64,000 nucleotides of DNA, from assembly GCA_030295235.1 (NCBI GenBank), contig AP026154.1, forward strand, positions 402,501 through 466,500, given 5' to 3'. A program made the translations under genes and the position numbers. The notes beneath the pieces are model-generated. The model saw nothing but the letters and a program-made list of their open reading frames with translations. It searched no databases and had not been told where the DNA came from. Below are positions 37,801 through 47,898 of the stretch, piece after piece (position 1 is the stretch's first letter; the number at the start of each line of letters is the position of its first letter). This stretch comes from Fistulifera solaris. Lineage: Eukaryota > Bacillariophyta > Bacillariophyceae > Naviculales > Stauroneidaceae.

Positions 37801-38032
37801 CTTACGACAAGAGCACTTCCGAGTTGCAGAGTACCTTCCGACGAAAGAGTGCCTTAAGGTCGACCTCCGCAATGGTGACGATAACTTTGCCATTTCGCTG
37901 GTCCGGGGCGCCTATTTGCAACCGGAGCTCCGTGAGAAGGAGTTGTTTCCTGAAAATGCCGATCATAGTCGTTTGGTGTCGCTCGGTCTAAAACCAAATG
38001 ATGAAGAGTCGTTGACAAACCTATTAATGTAG
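34811..38032 (+). CDS. CSC1/OSCA-like (DUF221) cation channel, copy D
   Basis: Tandem to copy C, 260 bp downstream. Exons: 34811-35028, 35114-35468, 35570-35615, 35702-36018, about 36069-36875, about 36931-37379, 37452-37686, 37767-38032. Family blocks: FGRFSWIWMLFTF, CFLRTLWMGMKVCLLGML, AMRHKFLQKPRPSSYT, VYVNNIPTEIRSNEKLEEFF, GGFVSFRTLSLKYAALQML, PGPEDVFWTNVGREHEDLQ, GSLLKEIKKIIEDP, VYQTIAPLTCYFL. Three one-base frame slips are visible: a T run near 34952-34958, the variable linker near 36305-36340, and a four-G run at 36963-36966 where copies B and C read MWEGPVSGS. Everything between is well conserved at protein level, so the copy is either very recently damaged or affected by consensus error. 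Its last 523 coding and intron bases equal those of copy C; only the final roughly 18 residues differ. Confidence 0.82.
37455..37977 (+). repeat. 523-bp block identical to copy C (second member)
   Basis: Partner of 33979-34501. The left edge falls three bases inside the exon after the CAG acceptor; the right edge lies 18 codons before the stop. Confidence 0.9.
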
Positions 38033-38196
38033 TTTGCAGGGTGAAGCAGAAGCGTTCAAATTACACCGCACCATAGTATAGCCCCGCTCACCCATTAATG
38101 AAGTTATGGATGCGCTTTGTAAAATATTTCTGTGTTGAGTTGCTTCTACAATCAAGCCACTACGAGCAAAACCGTCCATTAATTGTTTACGCACGA

Positions 38197-39429
38197 TTAT
38201 TGCGATGATTCCAAACGCAAATATTCTTGCAATTCCGCCACATCGTCGGCACTTCCCATAAAACACGGATACTTTTGATGGACGCGCTCGGGTGTTATAT
38301 CCAACAGCGACTGATCTGCATCCCCTAAAGCCCGACCCCCGGCTTTCTCGACAACATAGGCCATAGGTGCCGACTTGTACAAGAGTTGCAAATTTCCATT
38401 CGGGTGATCTTGATTGTCACGGGGATAACAAAAGATACCTCCATACAACAAAGTGCGATGAATGTCTCCCACCATGCTACCGACATAGCGATGCGCGTAG
38501 CGCTGTCCCGTTTGACCACGGCCCGTTTTGATGGTTTGTATGTATTGTCGAAAGGCTGGATCCCATCCTTCACTGTTGCCTTCATTGCAACTGTACACAT
38601 TGCCGCGGCTGGGAATCGTCAAATCCGGATGCGTCAATACAAATTCTTTCGTTTGCGGATCCAACGTAAATCCTTGTACCGAATCTCCAATGGCCACGAC
38701 CATGACGGTCGCCGAGGAATACAAACAATATCCCGCGGCCCGCATCCTTCTCGCGGGTTGTAATACTGCTTGAATGAGTGCTTCTTCTTCGTCACTTTGT
38801 TCGGATTGTTCAAAGACACCAAAGACTGTTCCTGTACAAATGGAAGCATCCGCATTCCCACTCCCATCCAACGGATCCAAGACAGCGACAAAGGACCGCT
38901 TCTCTTGTTGCAACGACTTGGCAATGAGAACACCGGGTTGATGCGTGGCCGGCGATTCGCTATCCAACCGCACGGCCGGTTCGACGACTTGACATTTCCC
39001 CGTATATTTGAGGGCATTTTTCAAGACCAAGGTCGATAATAAATCCAATCGTTTCATGCTGTAATAGCGTCCATCGCTATAACTGTCTTTAGGGGTGGAA
39101 GTCGGCGTCACCAATCCGGCGCGATGCACCAAGGTCGAAATCGTTTTACATGCCATTTGGACTGCCAAATACAAGGATTCGAGGTCACGCAATTCGGGTT
39201 GTTCTTGGACTTTGGCTTGTAAGAATCGATTGAGTGTGACCGGTGGGAGTGTCTGTATTTGTGTCTGTAAAGGTGTTTCAAATAAGGAATAGTAACGGGC
39301 ATCGACCGTGTCGGCGGCGAGGGTTGATGTGTGTGATCGTCGTTGTTGTGGCTGTTGCTGCGGTACCCATGCTTCACTTATCCAGCAGGCAAGGAAGAAG
39401 ACGAAGCACTTGTTGATTGTAGAATGCAT
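38197..39429 (-). CDS. Plastid fructose-1,6-bisphosphatase
   Basis: Hydrolyses fructose-1,6-bisphosphate to fructose-6-phosphate in the Calvin cycle. The intact frame uses the ATG at 39429 (410 aa); an upstream in-frame ATG at 39477 would spoil the signal peptide. The N-terminus STINKCFVFFLACWISEAWVP is a signal peptide ending in A-W-V-P, a diatom plastid cleavage motif with Trp in the key position. Catalytic blocks: metal site VLDPLDGSGNADASICTGT (usual form DPLDGSSNID), VYSCNEGN, and YVGSMVGDIHRTLLYGGIFCYP before KSAPMAYVVEKAGG. The Gly-Asn-Ala-Asp variation of the metal loop is a departure from the standard Ser-Asn-Ile-Asp. A cgtaccgttacc element lies 155-166 bp upstream of the ATG. Confidence 0.93.
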   Translation of the reverse strand: MHSTINKCFVFFLACWISEAWVPQQQPQQRRSHTSTLAADTVDARYYSLFETPLQTQIQTLPPVTLNRFLQAKVQEQPELRDLESLYLAVQMACKTISTLVHRAGLVTPTSTPKDSYSDGRYYSMKRLDLLSTLVLKNALKYTGKCQVVEPAVRLDSESPATHQPGVLIAKSLQQEKRSFVAVLDPLDGSGNADASICTGTVFGVFEQSEQSDEEEALIQAVLQPARRMRAAGYCLYSSATVMVVAIGDSVQGFTLDPQTKEFVLTHPDLTIPSRGNVYSCNEGNSEGWDPAFRQYIQTIKTGRGQTGQRYAHRYVGSMVGDIHRTLLYGGIFCYPRDNQDHPNGNLQLLYKSAPMAYVVEKAGGRALGDADQSLLDITPERVHQKYPCFMGSADDVAELQEYLRLESSQ

Positions 39430-40257
39430 GATGAATAAGAGCAATTGATCATGAAAGGGACTGAGAGATCTGTGCAATGCAACAAAATATAGAGGCGACG
39501 ACGAGTGAGTGATGTTTGCGTTTCTTGTTTGACACTCCTACTTTCCGTTGTATACTCGGACAATGGTAGTTCAAATACATATCGTACCGTTACCAGATTT
39601 GACTAATTGCCTAAGCTGCTATCCCTTGAATGAATACTCCGTACAAAGTAGTCAGGGTGACGATCATTCCCCGACTGATTGATTTGCAGTCGTGTAACAG
39701 CGACCGAAACGATTGAAGAGTGAATAGAACGAGAAACGAGAACAGATCATTTAGCTATGTCGAGACTAATAATCATTTTGTTACTTCTGTGTAGAAGGAG
39801 TGAGAAGCGTCAACAGAATTATTCATGAGACGACAAGAATGGTTAATTGTCAAAGAAATATTTTTCAAAATTATACGCCTTTTTGACCCATTTTATTGTG
39901 ATCATTGATCACTTAATGAATAACCTTGCTACGGTTTCTGCTATATTTATTTTGCTAGGTTCTTGTTGCTGAAGGATGCATGTGAAAACGGGTCAAAGTC
40001 GAAGATCGTTTCGAAGAAATAATACTGAACCAATGTTCAACTCTCTATCTTACCGGTACTACGTCACCTATGTACCGACGTGCACTCTATTCTGTTTTGT
40101 GGAGTTGGGTCCGCAGCAAAATACGGCCTCGATGCGAAAGCCGAAAGATCTTCGAAACGATCGACAACACCATGACGCTTGACACGCAAAAGCAAATCGG
40201 TTGGCTTGAATCGTCCTTCTTCTTTTCAAATACACATCTTTTCTACCTTATGACATC
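39430..40257. other. Divergent spacer, FBPase / small type II membrane protein
   Basis: About 830 bp. It holds cgtaccgttacca (39583-39595), tactccgta (39635-39643) and taccggtact (40051-40060). Short frames here are not supported as genes. Confidence 0.45.
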
Positions 40258-41071
40258 ATGAGTCACAACAACCGACGTCGAATGAACTCGTTTGCAGAAG
40301 AAGAACCACTGATGGTGGAATTGACCCGCAATTACTGGACGTTTCGTTACAACAGCAAATCGCGAAGTCATCCTCATCCTCCTCCTCCCCCCTCATCATC
40401 ATCCTTCATTCCTTTCGTCTTATAAATATCTTGGAATAACATTGGCTGTTATTCTTATGGGAATTCGAATATCTTGGAATTATCCACATCGACTAGTCTC
40501 GCAGAATACCGACAACGAGATGATTTGGGATTACAATGCCTATCATCTCAATGTTTCTTCCTCCTTGCTCATGGCCCAACAAGAGGACATTGAAACCGAT
40601 CAGACGAGTTTGCCCATTCGTGCTTACGCACGACAACTAGGAATTAATTATGTTCGATTTCGAAATGGTCAGCAACTTCAGGAATTGTTGCAATTACCCT
40701 ACCAAGTGATTGCCTTTTTTCCGGCGAATGCGGTTCTGATACATTTAGATCGTTCCTTGCAAGAATTGTTACCCACAAAGGATCAAGTCATGGCAGTCGG
40801 AAAGACGACCGGATTCTTTGCTTTGAATTTACGATATTCCGACACCCTGCGGGCGCTGGTGCAACGACAACATTCCCTTTCCTCTCTGCGTTCGTTTCTG
40901 TCGTCACAGGTCACCCAGGTTTCGTACTTACCGGAACAAGCCGATGGCTTTGTCGGTACCAATCGTCTCTTACAATGTATACCGCGTCAAATGCCCGAAT
41001 ACGAAATGATCGTTTCGACGACCGTGGCTTCGGTGTGTTATCGCTATTATCCCAAATGTGATGTATTGTAA
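40258..41071 (+). CDS. Small type II membrane protein, family unknown
   Basis: About 270 aa if one base is discounted. The ATG at 40258 opens a basic, acidic-cluster N-terminus (SHNNRRRMNSFAEEEPLMVE) and a HPHPPPPP stretch. At a six-C run (40387-40392) the frame slips, and the next frame continues with a membrane span (YLGITLAVILMGIRISW) and a soluble domain to 41071. The downstream frame has no ATG near its start, which supports the join. The lumenal domain has two Asn-x-Ser sites, an LIRAYARQLGINYVRF-like block and three Cys near the end (QCIPRQ, VCYRY, KCDV). The layout is that of a Golgi type II enzyme, but I recognise no catalytic motif. Confidence 0.6.
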
Positions 41072-41151
41072 TAGTAGTAGAAAGAGCTCCTTTATCATAA
41101 TAATAATGATTCGTAATGATTAGTAAGCCGCAAAATTACATTTTTCACCAA

Positions 41152-42024
41152 TTACAGGCGCGCTAGTACCCATTCGACCAGATCTTGTTCCACTTGATCC
41201 AGCAACGGTCTCGTTTCACACAATAATCCATGCAACGCCCCCGGATATCGTTTCAGGGTCTTGTCCGGACACTGCACCGCGGTGGCAAACAATCGTTCGG
41301 CCCCTTCATTTTGCACAATGACATCTTCTTCCGCCAACAAGATCAAAAGGGGTACCGTCAGCGCGGAAGCGTGTTCCGACACCCGTTGGGTCAATTGCAC
41401 ACATGTATTAGCCGATCCGATACGAATGGTGTTGGTCTTCGGCACCAACGGATCATCTGTACATTCCTGTCGCTTCGTAGGATCGCGGTATTGTAAAGCA
41501 GCCGAAGTAGATCTTGAGGGAATACACGAAATGGTCGGTAGTACAGCGGCCAAACCCTGCAACAATAGTTGTTCCCAGGACGAAACGGACAGTTGCAACA
41601 TGGGTGCCAACAAAATAACACCACCGGTCACCGAAATTTGTTGTGACACACCCAAGGCGATGGCTCCACCCATACTGGATCCCACTAAAAAGAATTTGGA
41701 ATGATTATTATTGTGGATGTACTTGTTTTGAACATACCGTGTCATAGCGACGGCTTCTTCTAAGACGGCTTCCGCACTCGGTAAATACCCCGACAGTCCT
41801 TCCGAACGTCCGTGTCCTTGCATATCGTACGAAAAGACTTGCATTCTTTGTTGCTGTAGGACCTGCGCGGCATACTTGACCGTGGGATATAAACCATGGG
41901 CCAAGAATCCGTGAAACAAAAGTGCGACGGCGGTCGGTTCAGGAGTATTTGTAGGATAATGGTGCACACAAAGTTGGTAATCGCCGATTGATACGAATTC
42001 CGAACGAATATCGTTCGTCGTCAT
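41152..42024 (-). CDS. Monoacylglycerol-lipase-like alpha/beta hydrolase
   Basis: An intact 290-aa serine hydrolase with ATG at 42024. The fold signals are all present: oxyanion block LLFHGFLAHG, the SYDMQGHGRSEG strand-helix turn typical of monoglyceride lipases and lysophospholipases, nucleophile elbow VGSSMGGA (the G-x-S-x-G Ser), acid in LLAEEDVIV, and the catalytic His in GALHGLLCE. There is no signal peptide or membrane anchor, so it is probably cytosolic or peripheral to lipid droplets. It would release fatty acid from monoacylglycerol or lysophospholipid. It is convergent with the previous gene, with 80 bp between stops. Substrate is inferred. Confidence 0.88.
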   Translation of the reverse strand: MTTNDIRSEFVSIGDYQLCVHHYPTNTPEPTAVALLFHGFLAHGLYPTVKYAAQVLQQQRMQVFSYDMQGHGRSEGLSGYLPSAEAVLEEAVAMTRYVQNKYIHNNNHSKFFLVGSSMGGAIALGVSQQISVTGGVILLAPMLQLSVSSWEQLLLQGLAAVLPTISCIPSRSTSAALQYRDPTKRQECTDDPLVPKTNTIRIGSANTCVQLTQRVSEHASALTVPLLILLAEEDVIVQNEGAERLFATAVQCPDKTLKRYPGALHGLLCETRPLLDQVEQDLVEWVLARL

Positions 42025-43849
42025 GTTGGTATTGAAGGGAGAGTTGAAAGAAACGAAGGACGACTAGTAATGTTGTATGTTGAATCTACGATGAAGGTGG
42101 ATGCAAAGCCATTTTGTTTTCGTTTTGTTTGGTCGTCGGACTTTACTATAGAACCATAGTGTTGGATGGTTTTCTCCGGGACTGGATTTAACTGTTGCAT
42201 TGTTTATTCTTTTGTAACACTAGAGGACATCGCTCGTCTCATGGATAACGTCTGTCGAAATGAACTTGCAATTTACCATGGAAATGCATTTCTTGATCGA
42301 TCGGTGACAGTTTAGTCTCAGCGAAGTAGTCGGAGGACATCAAGAAGCTATTGAGGGAACGCCAACACGTTCAATGGCACAAATCGAATACAAATATGAC
42401 GAAAACCCCGCAACAAACATATTATTATTGTCATTTCTCGAAAGTTATAAGCCACGCGAATACGCGAGTCAACTAACGGAAAGGATCATTACTTTCTACA
42501 TTCAGCAGTTAGCAGGATCGATATTTCTAGCGTGACCCAGCTGCTGCATGATCCGCACAAGGCACAGTAACAAGGAATGGCTTTGTTTTGAGACTATTGA
42601 CCTTCCATTGGGGACAATATGAAACTCATCTTTTGGAAACAGTTGCCGAATCTATTACGATTGTAGTCGGGTCACGGGTCACGGCATCAGGGCCCATATG
42701 TCAACTTACCTAGGAAAAGGCCGTTCCGCGTTCCGCCTTGATCATTGCTGGCTGCTGGGACCGCTACGGTACCGGTACAGTGGTACAGAACAAGTACCTG
42801 CTCAAAACTCTCAGCAAACGTTACATTGAACTTCCTATGCAGCATTCAAAATATAGAGGGCTTACGTATTTTTTTATTTTTTATGCCGATTTTCAAAGAT
42901 CAATTATTCCCCAGCCCCAGTAATCGGACCTGTTTCCCGTTTTCCCTCGCACATACTACTGTACAAGTATTGTAGTTGTAGTCATGGCTTCGATCTTCGA
43001 TTACCATTAATAGGTGCAGTAAGTTTCTAGCCTCACTGCTCTCTACCTGGCACCTTACCTCTTACCTCCTCCTCACTTGCAAGTTTATTACGGAGTATTT
43101 TTGGTTCACCAGTTCACCAACTTGGTCGACTTTCTACGCTTATTGTCCATTCCTTGAACTTTGAAAACAGAAACAGAAATTCGCTCCTGGAAAGCACCCC
43201 ATTAGACGTGCACCACCTGTTCGTCGCAGCTGTAAACTTTAAACAGTAACCTTACTACTTTGTATGGACGGAGTAGCACATTTTTGCGTTCCAACTTCAA
43301 CCTTCAACAGGCAACGCTGAGCGCTGATGGAGAACCTAAAGTTCAAGTTCAATAGGAGCTTTGTTTACTAAGTACGAAAAGAACGGATCATCGAATGAAG
43401 GAGTTTTCAGATTAAAGTTTGTACTACATTTTACTTTATAGTACTTTTCAAATTCAACTTGACGTCGCAGTTTTCACCCCGAGATGTCGCGAACCGCGAG
43501 ACTCTGATCTAATGTTTTGCAACGCTGTCGAAAACTCGCCAGGAGGTTCGCGTTTGTTGCCTATCTTTTCGAACGTATCTATCCAGGAAGTCATCAGGAG
43601 ACGCCAGACCCAGGACGCGACGGAGACGAAGTACTGGTACTGGTACTGGTACTTTCTTCAAGCGCTATCTTGGTCTCGAGGATCCCCTTGCAGAAAACTT
43701 TGAAACAGCTAAACCTCGATGAATAAATACGAAAGCCGTTTCAGTGAATAGGCAGTCCTCTTGCTTACAAGAACGCTTGAGAGCAGCATCGTTTCTATAA
43801 GCAAACGTAAACATCTCCTTGCAGTCATCCTCTTATAACATCAATAAAG
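42025..43849. other. Largest gene-free stretch, with GTAC-rich repeats
   Basis: About 1.8 kb. I see no credible gene; small frames at 42738-42975 and 43419-43703 lack any recognisable content. It carries ggtaccggtac at 42768-42778, tacggagta at 43089-43097 (and gacggagta at 43267), and a tract of four tggtac-type units at 43631-43653, about 200 bp before the next ATG. Confidence 0.45.
43631..43653. repeat. (TACTGG)n short tandem repeat
   Basis: Roughly four units of a hexamer, tactgg. It has the same core as the GTAC elements found upstream of other genes here and lies about 200 bp before the TPR gene start. Confidence 0.75.
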
Positions 43850-44443
43850 ATGGAGCAATCATATTCTCGATCACGAAGCCATCAACAATGGTCTGATTCA
43901 GCTTCTGCTATATCCGATTCATCCTTTATATCCTCCTTATCTACCGAGCCCAGTGAAACTTCGCTTCCCTTGCTGTTAATTGACGGACCGCAACGTGATG
44001 ATGTAGTTTTATTCGACAATGAAAGCTTTTCACCGTACGAACCCACCGATTGGAACGAAGATATGCCGAAACCCATTCCACTGAAACGTACACTGCATGA
44101 TTTAGAGGAAGCAATTCAACTATATGGCCCGAATCACATCAAAGTGGCTTCCTTATGGAGTGCACTAGGCTTAATTCGACATCACATGCAACACTTGACT
44201 GACGCCGCCGTGAAATGTCACCGCGCCGCCATTGATATATATCGTCAAAACGATACCTGCAAGGTCGATTTGGCGGTTGCCTTGACGGATCTGGGACGGT
44301 GTTATGAGTATCTTCACGAATCGGACAAGAGTGTACTCTTGTACCGCGAAGCAGCGCTTACCTTGGAATCCGATCCCACACACCAACAGAGTTGTTTTTT
44401 GCAGTCGGTTAAACGAGCTCAGGCGCGTTTGGAGCGTCGATGA
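43850..44443 (+). CDS. Small TPR-containing protein
   Basis: An intact 197-aa frame, ATG at 43850. The N-terminal 75 residues are Ser-rich and probably disordered. The C-terminal half has two to three tetratricopeptide-like helical pairs (LYGPNHIKVASLWSALGLIR, AVKCHRAAIDIYR, VALTDLGRCYEYLHESDKSV, LYREAALTLE) with the usual A/G/Y/A positions. TPRs bind partner proteins; no partner is indicated. Diatoms have many such small TPR proteins. It is convergent with the ubiquitin-conjugating enzyme gene, 250 bp apart. Confidence 0.8.
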   Translation: MEQSYSRSRSHQQWSDSASAISDSSFISSLSTEPSETSLPLLLIDGPQRDDVVLFDNESFSPYEPTDWNEDMPKPIPLKRTLHDLEEAIQLYGPNHIKVASLWSALGLIRHHMQHLTDAAVKCHRAAIDIYRQNDTCKVDLAVALTDLGRCYEYLHESDKSVLLYREAALTLESDPTHQQSCFLQSVKRAQARLERR

Positions 44444-44695
44444 GTCCTCTTTCGAGCATCTTTTTCTTGAATCCTTATCAACTACACAGAATCTGCAATT
44501 TTCTTCAGAGACATAGGGATTTACATTGGTTGAACTCGATCAAAATACTACTCATCTTGCACAAAGTAAAGCACGCCAAGCTTAATCTCTTTTTAGAATA
44601 GATCATTATTCCTTTATTTGGTTTCTAGATCAGTCATCTAAGCTCATACGAGCACATTCTAAGTTACAATCCAAACTCGATCCATGACTTTCTGT

Positions 44696-45494
44696 CTAGC
44701 AATTATCATCATGATACACCCAATCTTTTTGATATTGCCCCGGCTTGTTGTGTGCATGGGCAGCATTGTCCATCGGCATAACCTTTTTGGGCGTCGAAGC
44801 GAGCATGGACAGGATACTAATAGCAATTGACTGTGCCGTCATGGTGGGTCTCCAATCCTTGCCAAGTAGCGACAAACAAATATCTCCGTTCGTATAAAAA
44901 TGAGGGCCTCTGTGCAAATTTTGTTGTGTGAGTACGGAGAAGTTTGAACTAGCTTTTCATGACAATTCCTTACTTACACAGGCAGATGTGGCGGCAAGAA
45001 ATACACGCTGGGCGGTACGACTGGATATTGCGGCGGAAAGGATATACGCAAACGAAAGGTTTCTCCTTGATAAATGCCCGGTCCTTCCACAGTTACAATC
45101 CAAACCCGCAGATTCTTTCCCACTTGCACGGAAAGTCCTGGTGGAGGATCTTTGATGAATTCTTTCAGTTCACGTTGAATGCGATAATTGGGATTCGTTG
45201 ATTGAATCGGACGGGCGAGGTGTTCCTTGGCTTGCTTCGATGTTTTCGGCTTTTTTCGTTTGATTGTTTCTTTAGGTTGTGCCAGTGCCTCTTCTTTTTC
45301 TTCCTTTGTTATTTTCTCGATGTCATCGTCGTCTATCGCTAGCGACGATTCAGTGCCTTCCGCCTCAGCTCCTCCCTCGCAGAATCGATACAGTATTCTG
45401 AAGGGAATGTGTCGATACAGATTCGACCACAAACGCACGACCACGAGAACGGGTGCGCGAGAAAAAGGGTGCCGCCGACGACGCCGATAGCCAT
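44696..45494 (-). CDS. Ubiquitin-conjugating enzyme E2, UBE2W-like
   Basis: Carries ubiquitin as a thioester; UBE2W in animals modifies protein N-termini. Exons end at 44978 and restart at 44909-44696 (68-bp intron, GTAAGT to CACAG). The join reads FLPPHLPVGPHFYTNGDICL, placing the active Cys in NGDICLSLL. Other family marks: GLSVQVGKNLRVWIVTVEGP, SFPPQYPVVPPSVYF, KDWRPTMTAQSIAISILSML and the C-terminal WVYHDDNC, the UBE2W-type ending (W-Y-H-D-D-x-C). An acidic/Lys-rich extension of about 95 residues precedes the domain. The exon 1 frame has no Met at all. The nearest ATG, 45494, lies in another frame, with a C3T5 run between, so the start is either misread by one base or on an unseen exon; the 5' end given is tentative. 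Confidence 0.85.
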
Positions 45495-46248
45495 ACGATA
45501 AGTAAGAACGCGTTCGATGGGTTCATTACTTGCTGAATTTGTCGCTTATCGTTTGCTTAGCGCACAGTCAATGAGATTTTCGATCAATGAACCGATGGAA
45601 GTTACGTAGCAGGAGGTTAGAACCTGATTGACTAAGATGGAAAGAGATGGGCGTGTTGTTATTGAGGAAAGATGTTGTGGTTTTGTATTTCACCGCGTTC
45701 AACGTGGAAGAGAACTCTCATGAATAAAAACATTGGTTCCGGGACTGATTTTCATTATTGATCGTCACTTGTCACTTGTCACCCAAACACGAAGAAGGAA
45801 AAGAAGGAGGGAAATCTTCTTAGTGTCGTAGCACCAGCTAATACTATAAAAACGAGTACCGCTACCACGTCATTCTGAACAGACGTCCGCATGACGCTGC
45901 GGCTCGAAGCAGCGATCCGCAAAAAAAAAACGCGCCGATGCGAATTCGGTTTTGTTGCAGCGCAAATCCAAATTCTTGCATTTCAATCACTTCTTCGGAC
46001 AAAGAGTCATCATCGTTCAACCAAGTAAGTACATCTCTGTGATGACAAAAAAATTTTTGGTAAACTCTATGGAAAAAGGAGGACGGCGAGGAAAAAGACG
46101 AAAGAATAAAACGAGCAGTCATTTTACTGGACAGCGACAGCAGTGGATTATTACTTGTTAATTTTGAAAGAATCCGAAAGAAATCACCATCACCTCAATC
46201 TTTATCGTTTTTTGTTTGCTAGAATCCTGGTAATATACAATTGTCATC
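45495..46248. promoter_or_regulatory. Divergent spacer, E2 / COX6B
   Basis: About 750 bp between head-to-head genes. It carries gagtaccgctacc at 45854-45866, about 360-385 bp from each start. Small frames here are unsupported. Confidence 0.35.
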
Positions 46249-46638
46249 ATGTCTTCGATTAGCAAGGTACGTGAAAGAAAGCAATTTACGAACGAAAGAG
46301 AAGTTCACAAAATAAGTAACTCACACTCCCAACAGGTCTTTACAGAACAACCCCCGGAACTCAACAAGGAAGAAAAGGCCCGATTGAACATGATCGCCGC
46401 CGCTCGCACCACTCCCCGTGATGACCGTTTCCCTCACACCAACCAAGCCTTGCATTGCTGGAATCGTTATAACGAGTGGATCGTCTGTGCCCAGCAGGGC
46501 AGTGAAGACGATTGCAAGCCGTTGCGTCAATACGCAGATTCGATCTGTCCCGGTACCTGGTTGGAGAGTTGGGATGAACAGCGAGAGGCTGGTAGTTTTG
46601 GTGGTGTCGGAAGTCGATTCGATCACAAAGCCCATTAA
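46249..46638 (+). CDS. Cytochrome c oxidase subunit VIb (COX6B)
   Basis: Small intermembrane-space subunit of respiratory complex IV. Exon 1 is only 18 nt (MSSISK, 46249-46266), then a 69-bp intron (GTACGT to CAACAG), then exon 2 46336-46638, about 106 aa. The frame also runs open through the intron, but that would insert 23 residues foreign to the family. The twin Cx9C/Cx10C pattern is exact: CWNRYNEWIVC and CKPLRQYADSIC. The block DDRFPHTNQALHCW before it and CPGTWLESWDEQREAGSF after it are typical of COX6B. The Cys pairs are oxidised by the Mia40 pathway on import, so no cleavable presequence is expected. Confidence 0.93.
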   Translation: MSSISKVRERKQFTNEREVHKISNSHSQQVFTEQPPELNKEEKARLNMIAAARTTPRDDRFPHTNQALHCWNRYNEWIVCAQQGSEDDCKPLRQYADSICPGTWLESWDEQREAGSFGGVGSRFDHKAH

Positions 46639-46920
46639 TTGTTTGACGTAGATTCGATTCGAATCAATAACAACTTACACAGTTTAATTGATTGACGATT
46701 GCTGCAGTTAGTTAAATTTCCTTGCATTTCGTTTGTTCTCAGCATAGACTAGAAAAACAAGAAGCAAAGTAGCAGGTATTATTGAGATGAACTTTCACCT
46801 GGCATTCGTGATGATGGACAGACGGTCACGGTACACAAGAAACGGCGATGCGCGAGGCTCGAAGACAGTTTTTATGTCATCCTTCTTTCACAAAAAAATC
46901 TTTTGCCCAAACCTTTTACC

Positions 46921-47898
46921 ATGAAGACTTTTCTTCTGTTTCTTCTCTACTGGAGTCTTTCAGAAGCCTTGTCACCACGCACGGTAGCGATAATTGGCCC
47001 TACTGGACGATTGGGCCGTCAAATCGTGCAGGAATTGTCGGCCAAAGGCATTTCGACACGTTGTTTGTTGCGACACGAAATTCCTGCCTCAACATCTAGT
47101 CCAAAATCTCTCGAGGAAGCACAATCCTCCTCTGAAATTGCCGCGTATTTGCAATCATTACCCAATGTGACTTTCGTGAAAGGTGACTTGAATGATATGG
47201 CATCGTTGCGACGCCTTTTGGAAGGATGTGATGCCTGCATTGCGGCCCATGGTGCCTCGGCCCCGAAACCGTTTTGGCGTTCATTGATTCTACCGAATAT
47301 CTTCTATCCTGAAACATTACCGCAACATCCCAAGCAGGTCAATTATCAAGGATTGAAAAATGTGCTGCAGGTCATGAACGAAACCTCTTGCAAGACGATC
47401 GTCCGCATTACCGGCAAAGGTGAATCACCGTGGTCCATCTTTTCCATTCTCATCAATGCCTTGGGTGCCTTGGCCAAGGCGTGGAATTATGAAGGCGAGC
47501 AGTTGCTGCGCACCAGCGGGATGGATTATATTATCATTAGACCCGGTGTCATGAAAGATTCTTTGGAAGATGAGAAGTACGGGTTACGCGACAATGGTGA
47601 GGATATGAAAGTGACAACCGTTTCCTATCACCAAATTGCCGAGTTGGCCGCTCAAAGTTTGGAGTATTCGAATTGTCGCCGCGTGACTCTGACGGCCATG
47701 AACGATGCCGATGGAGGGGAAACCTCGTATGCACCCTTGTTGGCCCGAGTCCAACCCGATCGGCGTGTCTTTCCTGTTTCGTTACTGGAAGAACACCGCA
47801 AGGCGGCACGTGTTGGTGGACTGGCGATTGTAACAGTCTTGGTGCTCATCGCACAAGCCGCAGTGAGACTGGTTCTCCAATTGGTGAGAGAATTTTAG
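46921..47898 (+). CDS. NmrA-like/atypical SDR NAD(P)-binding protein
   Basis: An intact frame of 325 aa from the ATG at 46921 (a non-ATG extension upstream was ignored). A signal-like N-terminus (MKTFLLFLLYWSLSEALS) precedes the Rossmann fold: VAIIGPTGRLGRQIVQEL (glycine-rich loop G-P-T-G-R-L-G), then FVKGDLNDMASLRRLLEGCDA, an NmrA-type acid block, NYQGLKNVLQVM, IVRITGKGES and DYIIIRPGVM. The classical SDR Tyr-x3-Lys pair is not evident, as usual for atypical SDRs. A C-terminal hydrophobic span (GGLAIVTVLVLIAQAAVRLVL) suggests a membrane anchor. A secretory or plastid location is likely but no clear ASAF-type site is seen. Reaction unknown. Confidence 0.8.
   Translation: MKTFLLFLLYWSLSEALSPRTVAIIGPTGRLGRQIVQELSAKGISTRCLLRHEIPASTSSPKSLEEAQSSSEIAAYLQSLPNVTFVKGDLNDMASLRRLLEGCDACIAAHGASAPKPFWRSLILPNIFYPETLPQHPKQVNYQGLKNVLQVMNETSCKTIVRITGKGESPWSIFSILINALGALAKAWNYEGEQLLRTSGMDYIIIRPGVMKDSLEDEKYGLRDNGEDMKVTTVSYHQIAELAAQSLEYSNCRRVTLTAMNDADGGETSYAPLLARVQPDRRVFPVSLLEEHRKAARVGGLAIVTVLVLIAQAAVRLVLQLVREF

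Noticed and set aside
43419-43703. 94-codon open frame containing a YWYWYWY string
   Set aside because: The string comes from the tactgg tandem repeat; the rest has no coding character.
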